A DNA stretch of 64,000 nucleotides from Codonopsis lanceolata (Eukaryota > Streptophyta > Magnoliopsida > Asterales > Campanulaceae): contig CM028377.1 of assembly GCA_013146195.2 (NCBI GenBank), positions 26,394,428 through 26,458,427 of the forward strand. Reading direction: 5' to 3'. Shown here one piece after another: positions 44,734-55,482 of this stretch. Position 1 is the first letter of the stretch. Each line of letters starts with the position of its first letter. A model generated the notes under the pieces. That model worked only from the letters and a program-made list of their open reading frames with translations. It searched no databases and was not told where the DNA came from. A program made the translations under genes and the position numbers.

Positions 44734-44892
44734 CTATAAATTTATGTCTTTTGGGGAAATTTTTTAAGTTGAGACGGGTCAACCCGATTTATTCCGACCC
44801 AACTCATTTAACATTTAGATTCTAATGGATTTCGACCTGTTTTAACCTATTATTAATTCCACCCTCATCCAATTGCAAGGCCTAGTGGCAAT

Positions 44893-46754
44893 GTAATGAC
44901 AAGTATTAGAACCTCCATTTCGCCTTTCGAGCAAAAAGTTGTTTGAAAGTTCCAAAAGCAATTTTATTTGGGGTATCTTACAAAATTTGTTAAATGAGCA
45001 TAGAAACCCGGGTTTAAATTTGAAGTTCCAAAAGCAATTTTATTTGGGGTATCTTGCAAAATATTGATTCTATAGACCACTCCCTCCCTTCCACCCAAAA
45101 TATAAATTTCCGTCCAACTTTGGAAAATCTGCCTTACCAAGTCAAGTCCTCCCCCACCTAGTCCCTAGAGATGGCTTCCTAGTTCTCATACATCCAATTC
45201 AACACCAACATAGCCTGATCAATCTCTTTCTGATTTCTCCCCCCAAGGCCCCAAGAAAATCCAAATCCAACAAATTAGGGACCGTACTGCACCTGCCTAT
45301 AATGTAGAAACTCCAAAGTAGGCACGCCCCTACTCACTCACTCGCCCTCTTATCAATTCTCATCACATCCAGTAAAAGCTTTTTGGCGCTGATGATCATA
45401 GCATCTCTCTTAGTTTGGCCACTAACTCCATCATTGCTTATAGCCAAAGATGGCATCTTTCAAGCAAAAGTATCTAATCTCACTGACAAATGATTCACAA
45501 AACTCACCATGGAATTTGAACTCTTTTATCTCTATGCAGTCTAGAGGGCATTAACTCATCTTTTTAGGCCATAACTGAAAAAAAAGATGATCATTAAGAA
45601 AATGATCATTCATACGCTTACTAGTTACTTTCACTTTTGGGGTCCTTAGATATAGGAAGCCTTAATTGCCAAAGTTTATCCATTTCAAAAGAAGCTAAAT
45701 AGTATCTCTCCAAACGAAACAATAAATCTTAGGCATGAAAACAACCCAGCTCCCACTAGTCACTATAATGGATTACGCTTGCAGCAAATGCAGGCATATC
45801 ATATGAATTTGACCCATACTAGAAATGCTTTATCACACGCAGACATATCATATGAATTTGACCCATACTAGAAATGCTTTATCACGTAAGTGGGTTTTGT
45901 CAGGTTCTAGAGACCCATTGGAATAGAAGATAGGACTAATCTGCAAATATAATTTGTTATTCGCATTGCTATGGGTTCAATCAGACAAATTGGGAAATGG
46001 AGTGAGAAAGCTGTCTGCAAGAACAAGTGGTCAATCAACAAGAAAGAGATACGTCTACTAGATGTGCAAAATATTGAGTAAAACAGTGGAGATATCTTTC
46101 ACCAATAATAGTAAATTCTGCTGTAAACACATAGAACCCTTAATTTAAGGTGAGAAAAGATCAACTACATTAGCATCAAGTACATATAGCATGTTCCAAT
46201 CCCGAGCAACCTCACTATGCCTCCTGAATTACAATGAATCCAATACAAAATTGGAGGAATAGGGAAACAATAGAACTTGTCAAACTTAGTACTTGTGGAA
46301 CAAAGATTGTGAAACAAAACAACCAACAGTAAGTCACCAGCCCAAGATCTGACACCTAGATCTTAGAAGCACCAAGATAGCAGGTACGACGAGCATTAAA
46401 AATAAGTCTGAAAATATTATAAGGCCAGAACTACTATCAAACTAAAGAACTCAAAATAAAATAAAATAAAAGGTTAAATGAAGGAACTAAAATAAAAGGT
46501 TAAATGAAGGAACTAAAATAAAAGGTTAAATGAAGGAACTAAAATAAAAGGTTAAATGAAGGAACTCCATTTGTAAGTAAAAATACTATTTCCAATATCC
46601 AAATTAAAACAGTAAGCATTCAAAAACTCAGAAGTAACCAACATCTTGCGTCTAATCATAGCGGATCTCAACAAACAAAAATCAGAATCTAGTTTTCCTT
46701 GCAAAAACTGAAGACAACAGAAACAAAAATAAATCAAAATTTCCCTTCAAAACC
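44893..46754. other. 3' flank of the eL37 gene and short local duplications
   Basis: Two copies of AGTTCCAAAAGCAATTTTAT start at 44948 and 45024. Two 49-bp units with CATATCATATGAATTTGACC start near 45791 and 45840. A 26-bp tandem array lies at 46470-46566. No gene was recognised; a 33-codon frame at 45392 with a hydrophobic start is too short to support. Confidence 0.45.
46470..46566. repeat. 26-bp tandem repeat, nearly four copies
   Basis: The unit AAGGTTAAATGAAGGAACTA plus AAATAA repeats from about 46470 with almost no change. It lies about 190 bp downstream of the eL37 stop codon. Confidence 0.85.
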
Positions 46755-49084
46755 TTAAGAGCTTGCAGCTGCTCCTTTGCTTCTTGGGGTTGCTTGAGTA
46801 CCTAACCAAAAAAAGAGAGCATACAATGAATTCAGGTGCATCAAAATGACTACAGAATTAGTAACGTAGCCGTAAATCAAAGATGGTTGATTACCTTCTC
46901 TAAAATTGCTCTTGAACCTGCGGGGAACATGACGGAGGTACCTCATACGCCCAGTTCCAGTGGTCTTCCTTCTGATTGCCTTCTCACTCCAGTTATCTGG
47001 ATTAAATATCAAATTGACACAGTTAGATACAACCTTCCTCTAACCACTGTGGCAAGTTAAAGGTTATCCTCAGCAATGATAAGAATATATCAGACACCCT
47101 ATTTTTTCAAATCATGAGACTTATAGAAACAATCTTAACCAATTGTCCTTCCTTAGTAAACTCCAAATGCATTGAAGACTGAATGAACATCAACGTGAAC
47201 TATATATGCAGGAAATGAACAGATGCACAGTGAGGACATTATTTCATCAGAAATCAGAAATAGCTTGAACAGCAAAGCAGAGAAATATCTTGAGATGGGC
47301 ACATATTGCACCCAATTATTTATTCACAACAAAAGAAAAGGCCTGGTGTGTTGCAAATCCAAGTGGATTTAGTTTTGTAAGCATAAGCTACCTCCAGAAC
47401 ACCCCCCCTTGAAATTAATGATTAGCACTTTGTGTAATCAAGGAGTTCCATCAAGACTGCCAACGCCAACTAGGGGTGGCAATTTGAGGCACGACATGAT
47501 TGACCGACACGAAAATTATTGGGTTTGGGCTAGGGCTTATCGGGTTCGGGCCGTTATAGGACCAGTGCGATAAGGCACGATAAAAAATGGGTTGTTATCG
47601 GGCTGGCTTGATAAACACAGTAAGACACGATAACTAAAATATATATGTTTTAAAAATATATTTTTAAAAGTTTATTAGGGGTTATTCACTTCTTTCGAAC
47701 TATTTTCATGATTATTTCATAGTTTTATCATTTGAAAATTTATGACTTTTAAACTACTTGACTATTTATATTGATAAATTTTCAAAATATGTATTTTTTT
47801 ATAAGTAAATAATATATATCAAGCATCAAAAGAGGTGATGCGTCCTTTGTACACTAGAAGATTTTTTTTTGTATTAAAAAATAAAAATTATACATTTTAT
47901 AATGGTTATTGGGCTTAACGTGCTTAACGGGCTTGACTAAATAAATCGTGTTTTTTTGCTTATCGTGCCGTGCTTTTCGCGTTTTTATCGTGACGTGTTC
48001 GGGTTTTAACATTAGGCACGATAAGCTTATCATGCCGTGTTCGTGTTCGTGTTCGTGCTTATCGTGTCGTGCTGTTATTGTGCCGGCCCGATAACAGCCC
48101 AGCACGACCGATTTGCCACCCCTAACGCCAACAACCCCCTAGGGGAATTTTTGGGGAAAGGGGCTAGGTGTATATTAATTTATCTCCTTAAATTTTGTAT
48201 GATTCAGCAGCCTCCGGGTGTATGCCTTGTATTTTGAGCTAAGGCCTGTTGTGCTCTATTGATTTGTTTCTCCACCAAGACAGAATTTTCAGTCCACATA
48301 TTTTACATAGCAGGGGAAAAAACCATACACCTTCATCCTTTACACTTAAGAACCCCTTTTAAAAACAATCAAATATTTTAAGAAAACTATCATTGAAATA
48401 ATCATGTTATCAACAAAAAGACTTCGTTTTATATACCAAATATGAGTAATTAAATTAAATTTTCGTCGGAGTTACACGCAGAGCTTTTTCAAGTGATACT
48501 TTTCTAGTACATCACTAGACATGATTAGAAAGTTTAGAACATCATTAACTAAGATTGGGTATTTGATTTGTCAAAAACTTGTGTAAACATGGATACCAAG
48601 TAGCAGTCAAACTTAGATTCTAACAGTATTTGTTATCAAGGGAAACATAACATATGAAACGAATGAAACATCAAAAACTGTAATAGTCATAACAAGACAG
48701 GTTTTTTCTACAGTTAACACAAAAAAAACAATACAATACGAATTTTCTAAACAATTCAACATAGTATTTCAATAAAACATTAAAAAGATCAACAAACAAT
48801 CAAACAATTACAGTAAGTTCCGTCAAGCAACATTCAAATCACAGATTAATAAGAGAGGAGGAACATACATTTTCTGACGCGAGCGGCGGGGAAGGCACAA
48901 GCGGAACAACGGCTCTTCTGGAGGTGGAAGCTGCGGCGACCGCACCTCACACAGAGTGTGTGCGTCTTGTTCCTCCTCTTACCGAAGCTTCCTGTTCCTT
49001 TTCCCTTCATTCACAAAAACCATCATCAGATCGTATAAAGCTACTGCGTGTGTGCGTGTGTGTGAGAGAGAGAGAGAGTACCAT
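46755..49084 (-). CDS. RPL37: Cytosolic 60S ribosomal protein eL37, four coding exons
   Basis: The exons on the minus strand are 49084-49082 (ATG only), 49004-48869, 46996-46895 and 46801-46755. All introns are GT-AG (donors GTACTC, GTATGT, GTAATC). The coding length is 288 bases, giving 95 residues, the usual plant eL37 length. The protein reads GKGTGSFGKRRNKTHTLCVR at the start, then the C2-C2 zinc ribbon CVRCG...CSACA, then NWSEKAIRRKTTGTGRMRYL and RHVPRRFKSNFREG. An intron directly after the ATG gives the exact family start MGKGTGSF; the in-frame ATG at 49010 would instead add a lysine and lose the intron. Intron 2 (46997-48868) is 1872 bp and holds a hAT-type MITE. eL37 sits in the large subunit and helps fold rRNA. 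All key residues are present, so it looks functional. Confidence 0.95.
47471..48124 (+). mobile_element. hAT-type MITE, copy 3 (654 bp), in the large intron of eL37
   Basis: The ends are TAGGGGTGGCAA and TTGCCACCCCTA with identical 8-bp flanks ACGCCAAC at 47463-47470 and 48125-48132. It has the same orientation as copy 1. It is longer than the 603-bp copies because of a 75-bp LINE tail inserted at 47796-47870, and it has lost some bases elsewhere. It lies 743 bp downstream of the intron's donor site and does not touch splice signals. Confidence 0.9.
47796..47870 (-). mobile_element. 75-bp LINE 3' end inserted in MITE copy 3
   Basis: The insert is absent from the other two MITE copies. It is bounded by GTATT at 47791-47795 and 47871-47875, with T runs at both edges. 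Its complement contains GTGTACAAAGGACGCATCAC and a T-rich end before poly(A), like the LINE tail near 58680 (GTGTACAAGGACGCGCCACC). It is therefore a 5'-truncated LINE 3' end. Confidence 0.75.
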
Positions 49085-49098
49085 TTTTGGATGTGGAG

Positions 49099-49251
49099 AA
49101 ACCCTAGCTTCGGAAGTCTTGACTGAAACTTTGAGAAATATGCGATGCGAGTTTAGGGTTTGTATAGGTGCTGCACGTTTTGGGCTGGGTTGGACCAACG
49201 ATTGACTGTTTGCAACCCGTTATAGTTCAAAGGAGTTTGGGCCTAGGCCCA
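49099..49251 (-). promoter_or_regulatory. eL37 promoter with telo boxes and site II motifs
   Basis: Two telo-box type motifs are present: AAACCCTAG at 49099-49107 (plus strand, in the leader) and the complement of AAACCCTAAA at 49152-49161. TGGGCT-type site II motifs lie at 49181-49186 and, as a palindrome TGGGCCTAGGCCCA, at 49238-49251. The pairing of telo boxes with site II elements is characteristic of plant ribosomal protein genes and drives expression in dividing cells. No clear TATA box is seen, which is also usual for this gene class. Confidence 0.7.
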
Positions 49252-49316
49252 GCATAAATATGGTTTATTGTTGTACTCATCTTTTTGTGAGTTGGGTTAA
49301 ATCCGCCCTTGTAGTA

Positions 49317-50187
49317 ATATCATGAGAAAATTGAGGACCACTTTGGTGAATTTTTAACCATTTTAATTAATGAATAATCGCTGGCCCGTGCCTAATGTAA
49401 AACTTTTAACCGCTCCAGTCCCGTTTTATTTTTAACCACTAAAAGGAAATTTTCTAAAAATTTTCCGGAAATACCTCGAAAGGTTAACAATTTTTCAGAA
49501 GGGAAGAAGGCTAAGAAAGAAGAAGGCTTATGATGGATGAGGAAATGGAAGGCGGAAGAAATATAGAAGAAACCAATTTGAATCACGTTGGATTCGTGAT
49601 ACATAGTTATGAAATGAAAATGGACCTATTTCAATCGTGATGCATCGATTTGGGATTGTGAGGCATCAATTTGGAATCGCGATACACAACCATTAAATAA
49701 AAATAACAGTTACACAATTTGGAATCGTGAATCGCGATTCAAAATTATACATCGCAATGCATGTAACCATGCATCGCGATAAAAAATCATGTATCGCGAA
49801 GAAGGAACTGGTGTTTACTGCGCACGTTTTCGGTTCATTAAGATTATACTTATCATTTCACACCAAAAATATCTTTTTCAGTTGAAAAAACGTAGGGAAC
49901 TGGAGCGTTGGAAAACTTTTCAAATGGGACCGCCAAAATTTCACCATTTAATCAACGATGATATTATCAAATCGCTATAGTCCACTTTGATGCATCATTT
50001 AATAAGGCGAAGAATCGTTTAATATCAGACCATGCCAGTATTTGTCATCGTGATGCATGATTTAGAACGGTAATGTATGAAAGTGAAATTTAGTGGTTTG
50101 ATAATATTACTGTAAACTAAAGCGGTTGAAAATCCACCAAAGTAGACCAACTCGAATTTTCCTAATAACATATGATATTATGAGACG
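49317..50187. mobile_element. Non-autonomous TIR element (about 0.87 kb)
   Basis: The left side has ATATCATGAG, AAAATTGAGGACCACTTTGG and TGAATTTTTAACC. The complement of the right side has ATATCAT, AAAATTCGAG, TGGTCTACTTTGGTGG and ATTTTCAACC, so the ends form a long imperfect inverted repeat. The interior is rich in ATGCATCGCGAT-type words. No target duplication or transposase was found. Superfamily unknown. Confidence 0.5.
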
Positions 50188-50567
50188 TTGAAAAGGACAT
50201 ACAAGTTTAATACAATTTTTTTCAAAATTATGATAAAAGTTATGGTGTGCAAATATGTGAATGAAAAAGGCAAAACACACAATTAAGCCATTAAACTTTG
50301 TAACTTATTGCAGTTCGGCCACCAATTGTTTGAAAATATTATTTGGGCCACCATACATTAGTTATGATGCAAACGAGCCCATTTTCTGACAGACGTTAGA
50401 CCATGATGTTAAATTAAGAGATAAAATAGGAAAAACATTAAAACAAACTTTGAGTAACTTGAAAGATGCAAAAAGACCAAAAGCCCACAATTTAATACCT
50501 AATTTTCAATTAATGCCATTAAACAAACACAGAAAATGCAAAAGGTGGGTTCCTCAATAAATCTACA
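50188..50567. other. Intergenic DNA with a MITE-like word
   Basis: GGCAAAACACACAATTAAGC and CATTAGTTATGATGCAAACG occur here; related words appear inverted near 54700-54830 (AGTCAGAAAATGAGC, TCATAACTAATTAATGATG). They are probably parts of the same unassigned repeat family. Confidence 0.35.
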
Positions 50568-51925
50568 TGTGAGAACCCTATTTCAACCTCCCCTCGTTAC
50601 GTGAAAAACAAGTGGTTTCAAAAACTTTAAGCGCGTAGAATACGTTCGACCTCATTATGAACTCTTAAATACGAATAGAGTCACCACCTCCATTTAAATG
50701 GTAAACGGAGAAAACCCAAAAAATTATGGGTTTTGGGGCTAAATTATGAGTTGGGAAGGGGTTAGGCAACCAACTCGCCCTTTCGATCTCAAGGGATTGC
50801 TAATATGCTCAATTATTTTTATATATTTAATCTAGGGAAAAATATGTATGTGTGTGTATGTGTGTGTGTGTATGATATTAAAGAAATCAAAAGGGTTGTT
50901 TGACTGTTAAGTAAGAAATAATAATAATAACAGAAAAGGAAAAGAAATAAACAGACCGAAGGAAAAGATAAAAGAATTTTATAAACTATTCTATACTAAC
51001 TTTAAAGGGGGGGAAATCTTATTTACATTGTATACTGATCAACTAAACAAGATAACTAACTTATTCGAGTAAAAATATAGACAGGGAAAGAACATGAGTT
51101 TTAACAACATATACAAACGGTAGAAATATACGGATTCACAAAGTATGTATATTTACATTTTTTTTTACAGGATAAAAGAAATGTTTACGGGACAAAATCT
51201 CAGAGATCCAATACCTTTGGAGCGTGATAGTCTGTACCCGGTATACCTAGGCTTAGGCGATCTCCTTGTGCTCCCCTTGTCTTCCGATAAAGGAAGTCTT
51301 TTCTTTTGTTTGTTGTTGTTGTGTTTGTGTTGTGCCTGTGTTTGTATTTGTGTTTGTGTGTGTGTTGAAAGTGCTTCTACAGAGAAGAAATTTCACTAGA
51401 GTCTCCCCAAAGAAAATGATCTATCCCCTTCATTCTGTTACTAGGATGGCTACTTTTATAGGGAAGTTGGGGGCAGCTTCTTGTGTACGAGTGAACGAAG
51501 GGGGCAGCTTGTGGTGGAAGGGTGAAACCTCTCCAAGAAATAGGAGGTGGATTAGTTGCGTAGGGGGTCAGCCGCCATACACTGTAGCAAGTCTTGTGGG
51601 CGGCGTAACAACCAAAATGGGTGTCGTACAAGGTTTTTTGGGCATCACAATGGATTGGACTTGTACTGCGATTGAGTAAAGGAGCAGGCTTGCAAAAGGG
51701 CAAAAAAAAAAAATGGGTGTTGTAATGGACATTTTGGGCGCGGTGCCCATTTTGGTGTGTATCGCGCATGTTTATGTTTCTTCTTTCACTTTTGCGCACT
51801 TTGGCCCCTTTCGTGTTTCATTCTGTCTTTTGAGCCCTCTATTTAGCTCTTTTGACGTCTTGCCCCCTAAAATGTATAAAAGGTAATTCTTCAGTCCATT
51901 TTAATTTGTAATAATATTTTATAAG

Positions 51926-52688
51926 TGTAGACACCTCAATTTCGTGCCCCTACACTATAATATCCTAAAAATATAATTTATAAATTAAATGGACTAACAA
52001 AAGTTACTTCTGTTACGTTTCAGGGTAACTAGGACTTAATGGAAAAGAATCAAGGATGAAAAGGGACTGGAATGAAAAAATGGAAGAGCTGGGAAACAAA
52101 AGAAGGAGTCGTTCCCCCTTCATGGGAGGCGATCCCCCTCTATTGGAGTCACTCCGTCTTGCTCCTTTTGTTCTTCATACAAACTTCGAGATTCTGGGCT
52201 GAAGATCTTCGTTGTTACCTCAGGCAACCCGTCTATCGATTGCATGTCCTCTATTTCTCCTATAAAAGGAAGCTTCAGCTCCTCACAATAGACACACCAA
52301 ATCTTATCTTCTCTCCCTTTGGGCGATAGGCTGCCTGCCTCTCCTCCCTTGCCCAAGCAAGCAAGCCACTCCTCCCTTGCCCAAGAAAGCGAGCCACTCA
52401 TCCCTTTCCCAAGCAAGTGAGGCTCCTCTTCCTTGCTCCCAGCAAGCCTCTACCCAACACACCTTGCTCCCAACAAGCCTCTCCCTGCCTAGTCACCTTG
52501 CCCCATCAAGCCTACCCAGTCAACCCAAAATCCAGCATGCACGCACAACCAAAAAACAACGTAGAAAAATAGTTCATTTCTCGGAAGGAAAGGGGAAACG
52601 CATGTAAATCGTCTAAGCTAAGGCGTACAGGGTTCAAGTATTGGATTTGGTATTCTGTCCTCATAGTTATTTATTTCAGTTTATAAAA

Positions 52689-52758
<70 letters not shown>

Positions 52759-53317
52759 GGGCTTGTAAATATTCCTACTGTCTGTAAATACTATTTAGAA
52801 GTCTATTTTCTTTTCTGTTTATATTTTGTTGACTTAAAATAAGTTGTTATTTAGTTAATCTAGTTTACACAATGTAAATAGTTTTTTTCTTAATTGTATT
52901 TCCTTTTCATAAAATAGTCGTCATAACTATTCATTTGTCTCATTTTCGTTATTGTTTCATTTCTTTCATTTAGTTGAATGTAATAATAATAAAAATCTTC
53001 TTTGATCTTATGTTACATATATAGGTACAAATGTTTTTTCGGACTAAAATGTATAAAATAAACCAAGCATGTTAGCAAACTTATTGTGAGACCGAAAAGG
53101 CGAGTTAAATGTCTAACCCTTTTCCAACTTGTAACTTAGCCCTGACCTTATATTTTCTGGTATTTTGGGTTTTTCTCTATTTAACCTTAAAATAGAGGTA
53201 ACAACTCTGTACACACATTTTTAAAGTCCACAACGAGGCCAAGTGCATTTCACACGCTTAAGTTTTGAAACCATTTGTTTTCACGTGACGAAATAGGTTC
53301 GAAATCAGGTTTTCACA
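51926..53317 (+). mobile_element. Solo gypsy-type LTR (1392 bp) inside an opposite-oriented LTR
   Basis: It starts TGTAGACACCTC and ends GGTTTTCACA. The flanks are ATAAG (51921-51925) and ATGAG (53318-53322), a 5-bp duplication with one transition. A TATA box CTCCTATAAAAGG is near 52257, and a (TA)n run occupies 52692-52755. The conserved GACCGAAAAGGCGAGTT word is near 53092. No primer site follows the right end, so it is a solo LTR. Confidence 0.8.
52692..52755. repeat. (TA)n microsatellite within the solo LTR
   Basis: An uninterrupted TA run of 64 bp. Confidence 0.9.
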
Positions 53318-53355
53318 ATGAGACATTATAAAACGAGTACGAAATTAGGGTGTCT

Positions 53356-54152
53356 ATGTAACTCAATCCGAATAATTTGGGATTATCCGACAGCATCCCC
53401 AATTTGAAACACACAGTGGTCCAACTTTGTGTGATATTATTTGATATTAGCAGCTTTCTATGTTTATGAGTGTGAGTGTGAAAATGGATAGAGATTGTAG
53501 TATCACTAAAGAAAGGAAGAAGTTTGAAGATGAAATAATCACTTTTCCATGGAAAATGAATTCTCCCCTTATGGCTGGACATGGCAAAATTTGGGTAGTT
53601 TCAGGGCAAGCAAGCTCTCATTATATTACAATATATTTTATCTTAATTTTTATTGTTTTTGTCGGTGTTCAAGTAATTGTTTGGGGTGTTCGTCCTCATG
53701 AAGAACACTAATTCTTTTAATCCATCTCTGTTCAAGATTGGAAAATGGGTAATTTGAATTTTCTTCTTACAGTTAGGATTCTTAATTACCTTTTGTTTAA
53801 CCTTAATTTTCTGCACAATTCGTATCTCCATCCATCTAACCCTAAATTTTCTCTGCAATTCCCTCTTTTCGGAACCCTAGTTGATGTCTGAAGCTCTATA
53901 TGGGTGCATAGGTGCCAGCAGTGGTGACGGTTTTGGGGTGTTTTTCAGCGGCCGTGGTTCCGTCGGCGTATGTGTATGTATTCCCTAACCTTGTGTATTG
54001 AGTAACCTGCCACTAGTGTATTGAGTAACCTGCCACTAAGTTGATTCCTTGATAAATTACAAAAAATATGTTGACTCCTTGATAAACATCCTTAAGGAAG
54101 TTTTGAAAAAATGGCTTCATCCAAAATAATCGTTGTGAGAGATATTGAGTTT
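53356..54152. other. Unassigned DNA with one weak open frame
   Basis: An 83-codon frame at 53460-53711 (start MFMSVSVKMD, hydrophobic segment ITIYFILIFIVFVGVQ) has no recognised relatives, promoter or introns and is likely chance. A short direct repeat GTGTATTGAGTAACCTGCCA occurs twice near 53992-54035. Confidence 0.3.
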
Positions 54153-54480
54153 TGTTAAAGAAATAGATCCAACATGTAAGCCCAATTGGGCCTATTCACA
54201 TGTTAGCCCATTTACATTGGTTAGCCCAATAAATTTCTTTTATTTTAGATATAAATATCTCTTTGTAATAGTTTTAGAGATCAACAATTCAATTCAATAA
54301 CAAAATCACTTTCTCTTCTTTGTGTATTCTGCGCATTCTCTTCTTCTCTCCCTCACCTCCGGCCACCACCGTTAATGGTGGTGGTCCGGCAACCTTCTTC
54401 AAACCTTCATTATTCACCAAACTTGACAAGTTTGAATTTTCTTGCATCTTTTAACCTCATTTCCGATTCTTCAATGATGT
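54153..54480 (+). repeat. Possible copia-type LTR fragment
   Basis: TGTTAAAGAAATAGATCC starts a stretch with repeated AGCCCA/TGGGCC words, a TATA-like ATATAAATATC near 54249 and the AT-rich AACAATTCAATTCAATAAC word usual at the R region of short plant copia LTRs. The right end and a target duplication could not be placed. It might instead be a host promoter, but no gene follows. Confidence 0.35.
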
Positions 54481-54872
54481 TAGTGTTAATTTACTGACTC
54501 AAAACAACTTATTTTGCCCTAGATTGAGGTAGACAACGTGCTGGGAAGTAGATTCCGAACTTTCGCTCAAGAAATTACAAACAAAAAAAATTATATGAAC
54601 CAGCCGTGTGTCAACTTTCATGAACTATGAACCAAAGAACCTTCATGTGTGTGAGGGATAGAGAGGGAGTGAGATAGAATTATTTTTTTTTCCAACTGGA
54701 CCCTTTAGGTTTCCAATATCAAATAGTTTTAGTATTAACAGTGGTAAAATAGGCATTTAACTTAAATTTAACGTCATAGTCAGAAAATGAGCTTGTTTGT
54801 CTCATAACTAATTAATGATGACCCAAATAACAAGTTCATAACGAAATAGAGAGATGGCATCAATCAATTTAC

Positions 54873-54927
54873 CGTTTGAGAGGTTGGAATAATCAAAAAA
54901 TGAGAGATTCAGATAAGGTGCATCCAT
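54873..54927 (-). pseudogene. Possible orphan first exon
   Basis: The minus strand shows a pyrimidine-rich leader (CTCTCTCTCCATC), an ATG at 54927-54925, 18 codons (MDAPYLNLSFFDYSNLSN) and a good donor G/GTAAAT at 54873/54872. No second exon was found to the left. It may be a 5' gene fragment captured by a repeat (the stretch left of it shares words with 50270-50400). I do not recognise the protein. Confidence 0.25.
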
Positions 54928-55225
54928 TTTGCTTCGCTTCTTCAACGCGGCTTCAAGGAATCGACGGGGGAGGGGGTTTTGCCGTTTGTGGAAGATGGAG
55001 AGAGAGTCGCGGAACAAGCGACCTAGTTTTTTTTTTCCGATAGTTTAGAATTGGTTTTATATATTTTTTTATGGAATTGAACCCAGTAGAATTACAATTC
55101 AATTCCAATTATATCCCTCGTTTAAACATCCAAACAACATAATTGGAATTCTATGTTCCAATTCTAATTCTAAGTCATGGAATTGGTGCATCCAAAGATA
55201 GAAAAATGGTGGAGTAAATTAGATA

Positions 55226-55482
55226 CTCCCTCCGTCCCTAAATTATCGTCTTCTTTCATTTTTCGTCCGTCTCAAAATAATTATCCAGTTTGAAACTTTC
55301 CTTTTTAGAACATCACTTTTACCACTTTACCCTTACTTTTTCACTCTACTTTAATTATGGGCCACATACAAATGGGCTTAAAAGGAAACTACACATTAAA
55401 CTAATAAAAATAATCAAGTCAATTGTTTTTTCTTAAATTATGCGCCGGATCGAACATGACGATTATTTAGAGACGGAGGGAG
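55226..55482. mobile_element. Stowaway MITE, 257 bp
   Basis: The termini CTCCCTCCGTCCC and AGAGACGGAGGGAG are inverted repeats with one mismatch, flanked by TA at 55224-55225 and 55483-55484. The body is close to the copies at 23923 and 42776. Confidence 0.85.

Larger units (their letters stand above)
43206..44884. mobile_element. hAT-type element containing two further nested insertions (outer layer)
   Basis: The termini are TAGGCCTGAAAATTG and CAATTGCAAGGCCTA. The flanks GTGGCAAT at 43198-43205 and 44885-44892 are identical 8-bp duplications. Only about 350 bp at 43206-43413 and 44742-44884 belong to this layer; the rest is a second element (43414-44733) that itself contains a third (43880-44482). 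The body is the same family as the 327-bp element at 35947-36273. No transposase is encoded. Confidence 0.85.
50568..53355 (-). mobile_element. Gypsy-type LTR, minus orientation, split by a second LTR
   Basis: The left end TGTGAGAACCC is followed by GTGGTTTCAAAAACTTTAAG and GAGTTGGGAAGGGGTTAGGC, as in the other LTRs of this group. The right end CGAAATTAGGGTGTCTA (to about 53355) is the U3 start on the complement. Between them, at 51926-53317, sits another LTR in the opposite orientation. Outside that insert the length is about 1.4 kb. The expected right terminus ...CTACA reads CTATG, and no target duplication for the outer LTR was found. The open frames near 51145-51800 are repeat-derived. 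Confidence 0.65.

Noticed and set aside
45392..45493. 33-codon frame with a hydrophobic start resembling a small secreted peptide
   Set aside because: Too short, with no promoter, repeat or family evidence; expected by chance in this length of DNA.
49008..49010. Start codon of eL37 at 49010 (in-frame ATG at the exon 2 edge)
   Set aside because: It would add a residue not found in the family. Splicing the ATG at 49084 to 49004 through a GT-AG intron gives the exact family start.
53460..53711. 83-codon frame with a hydrophobic segment
   Set aside because: No recognised family, promoter or intron structure, and composition compatible with AT-rich random sequence.
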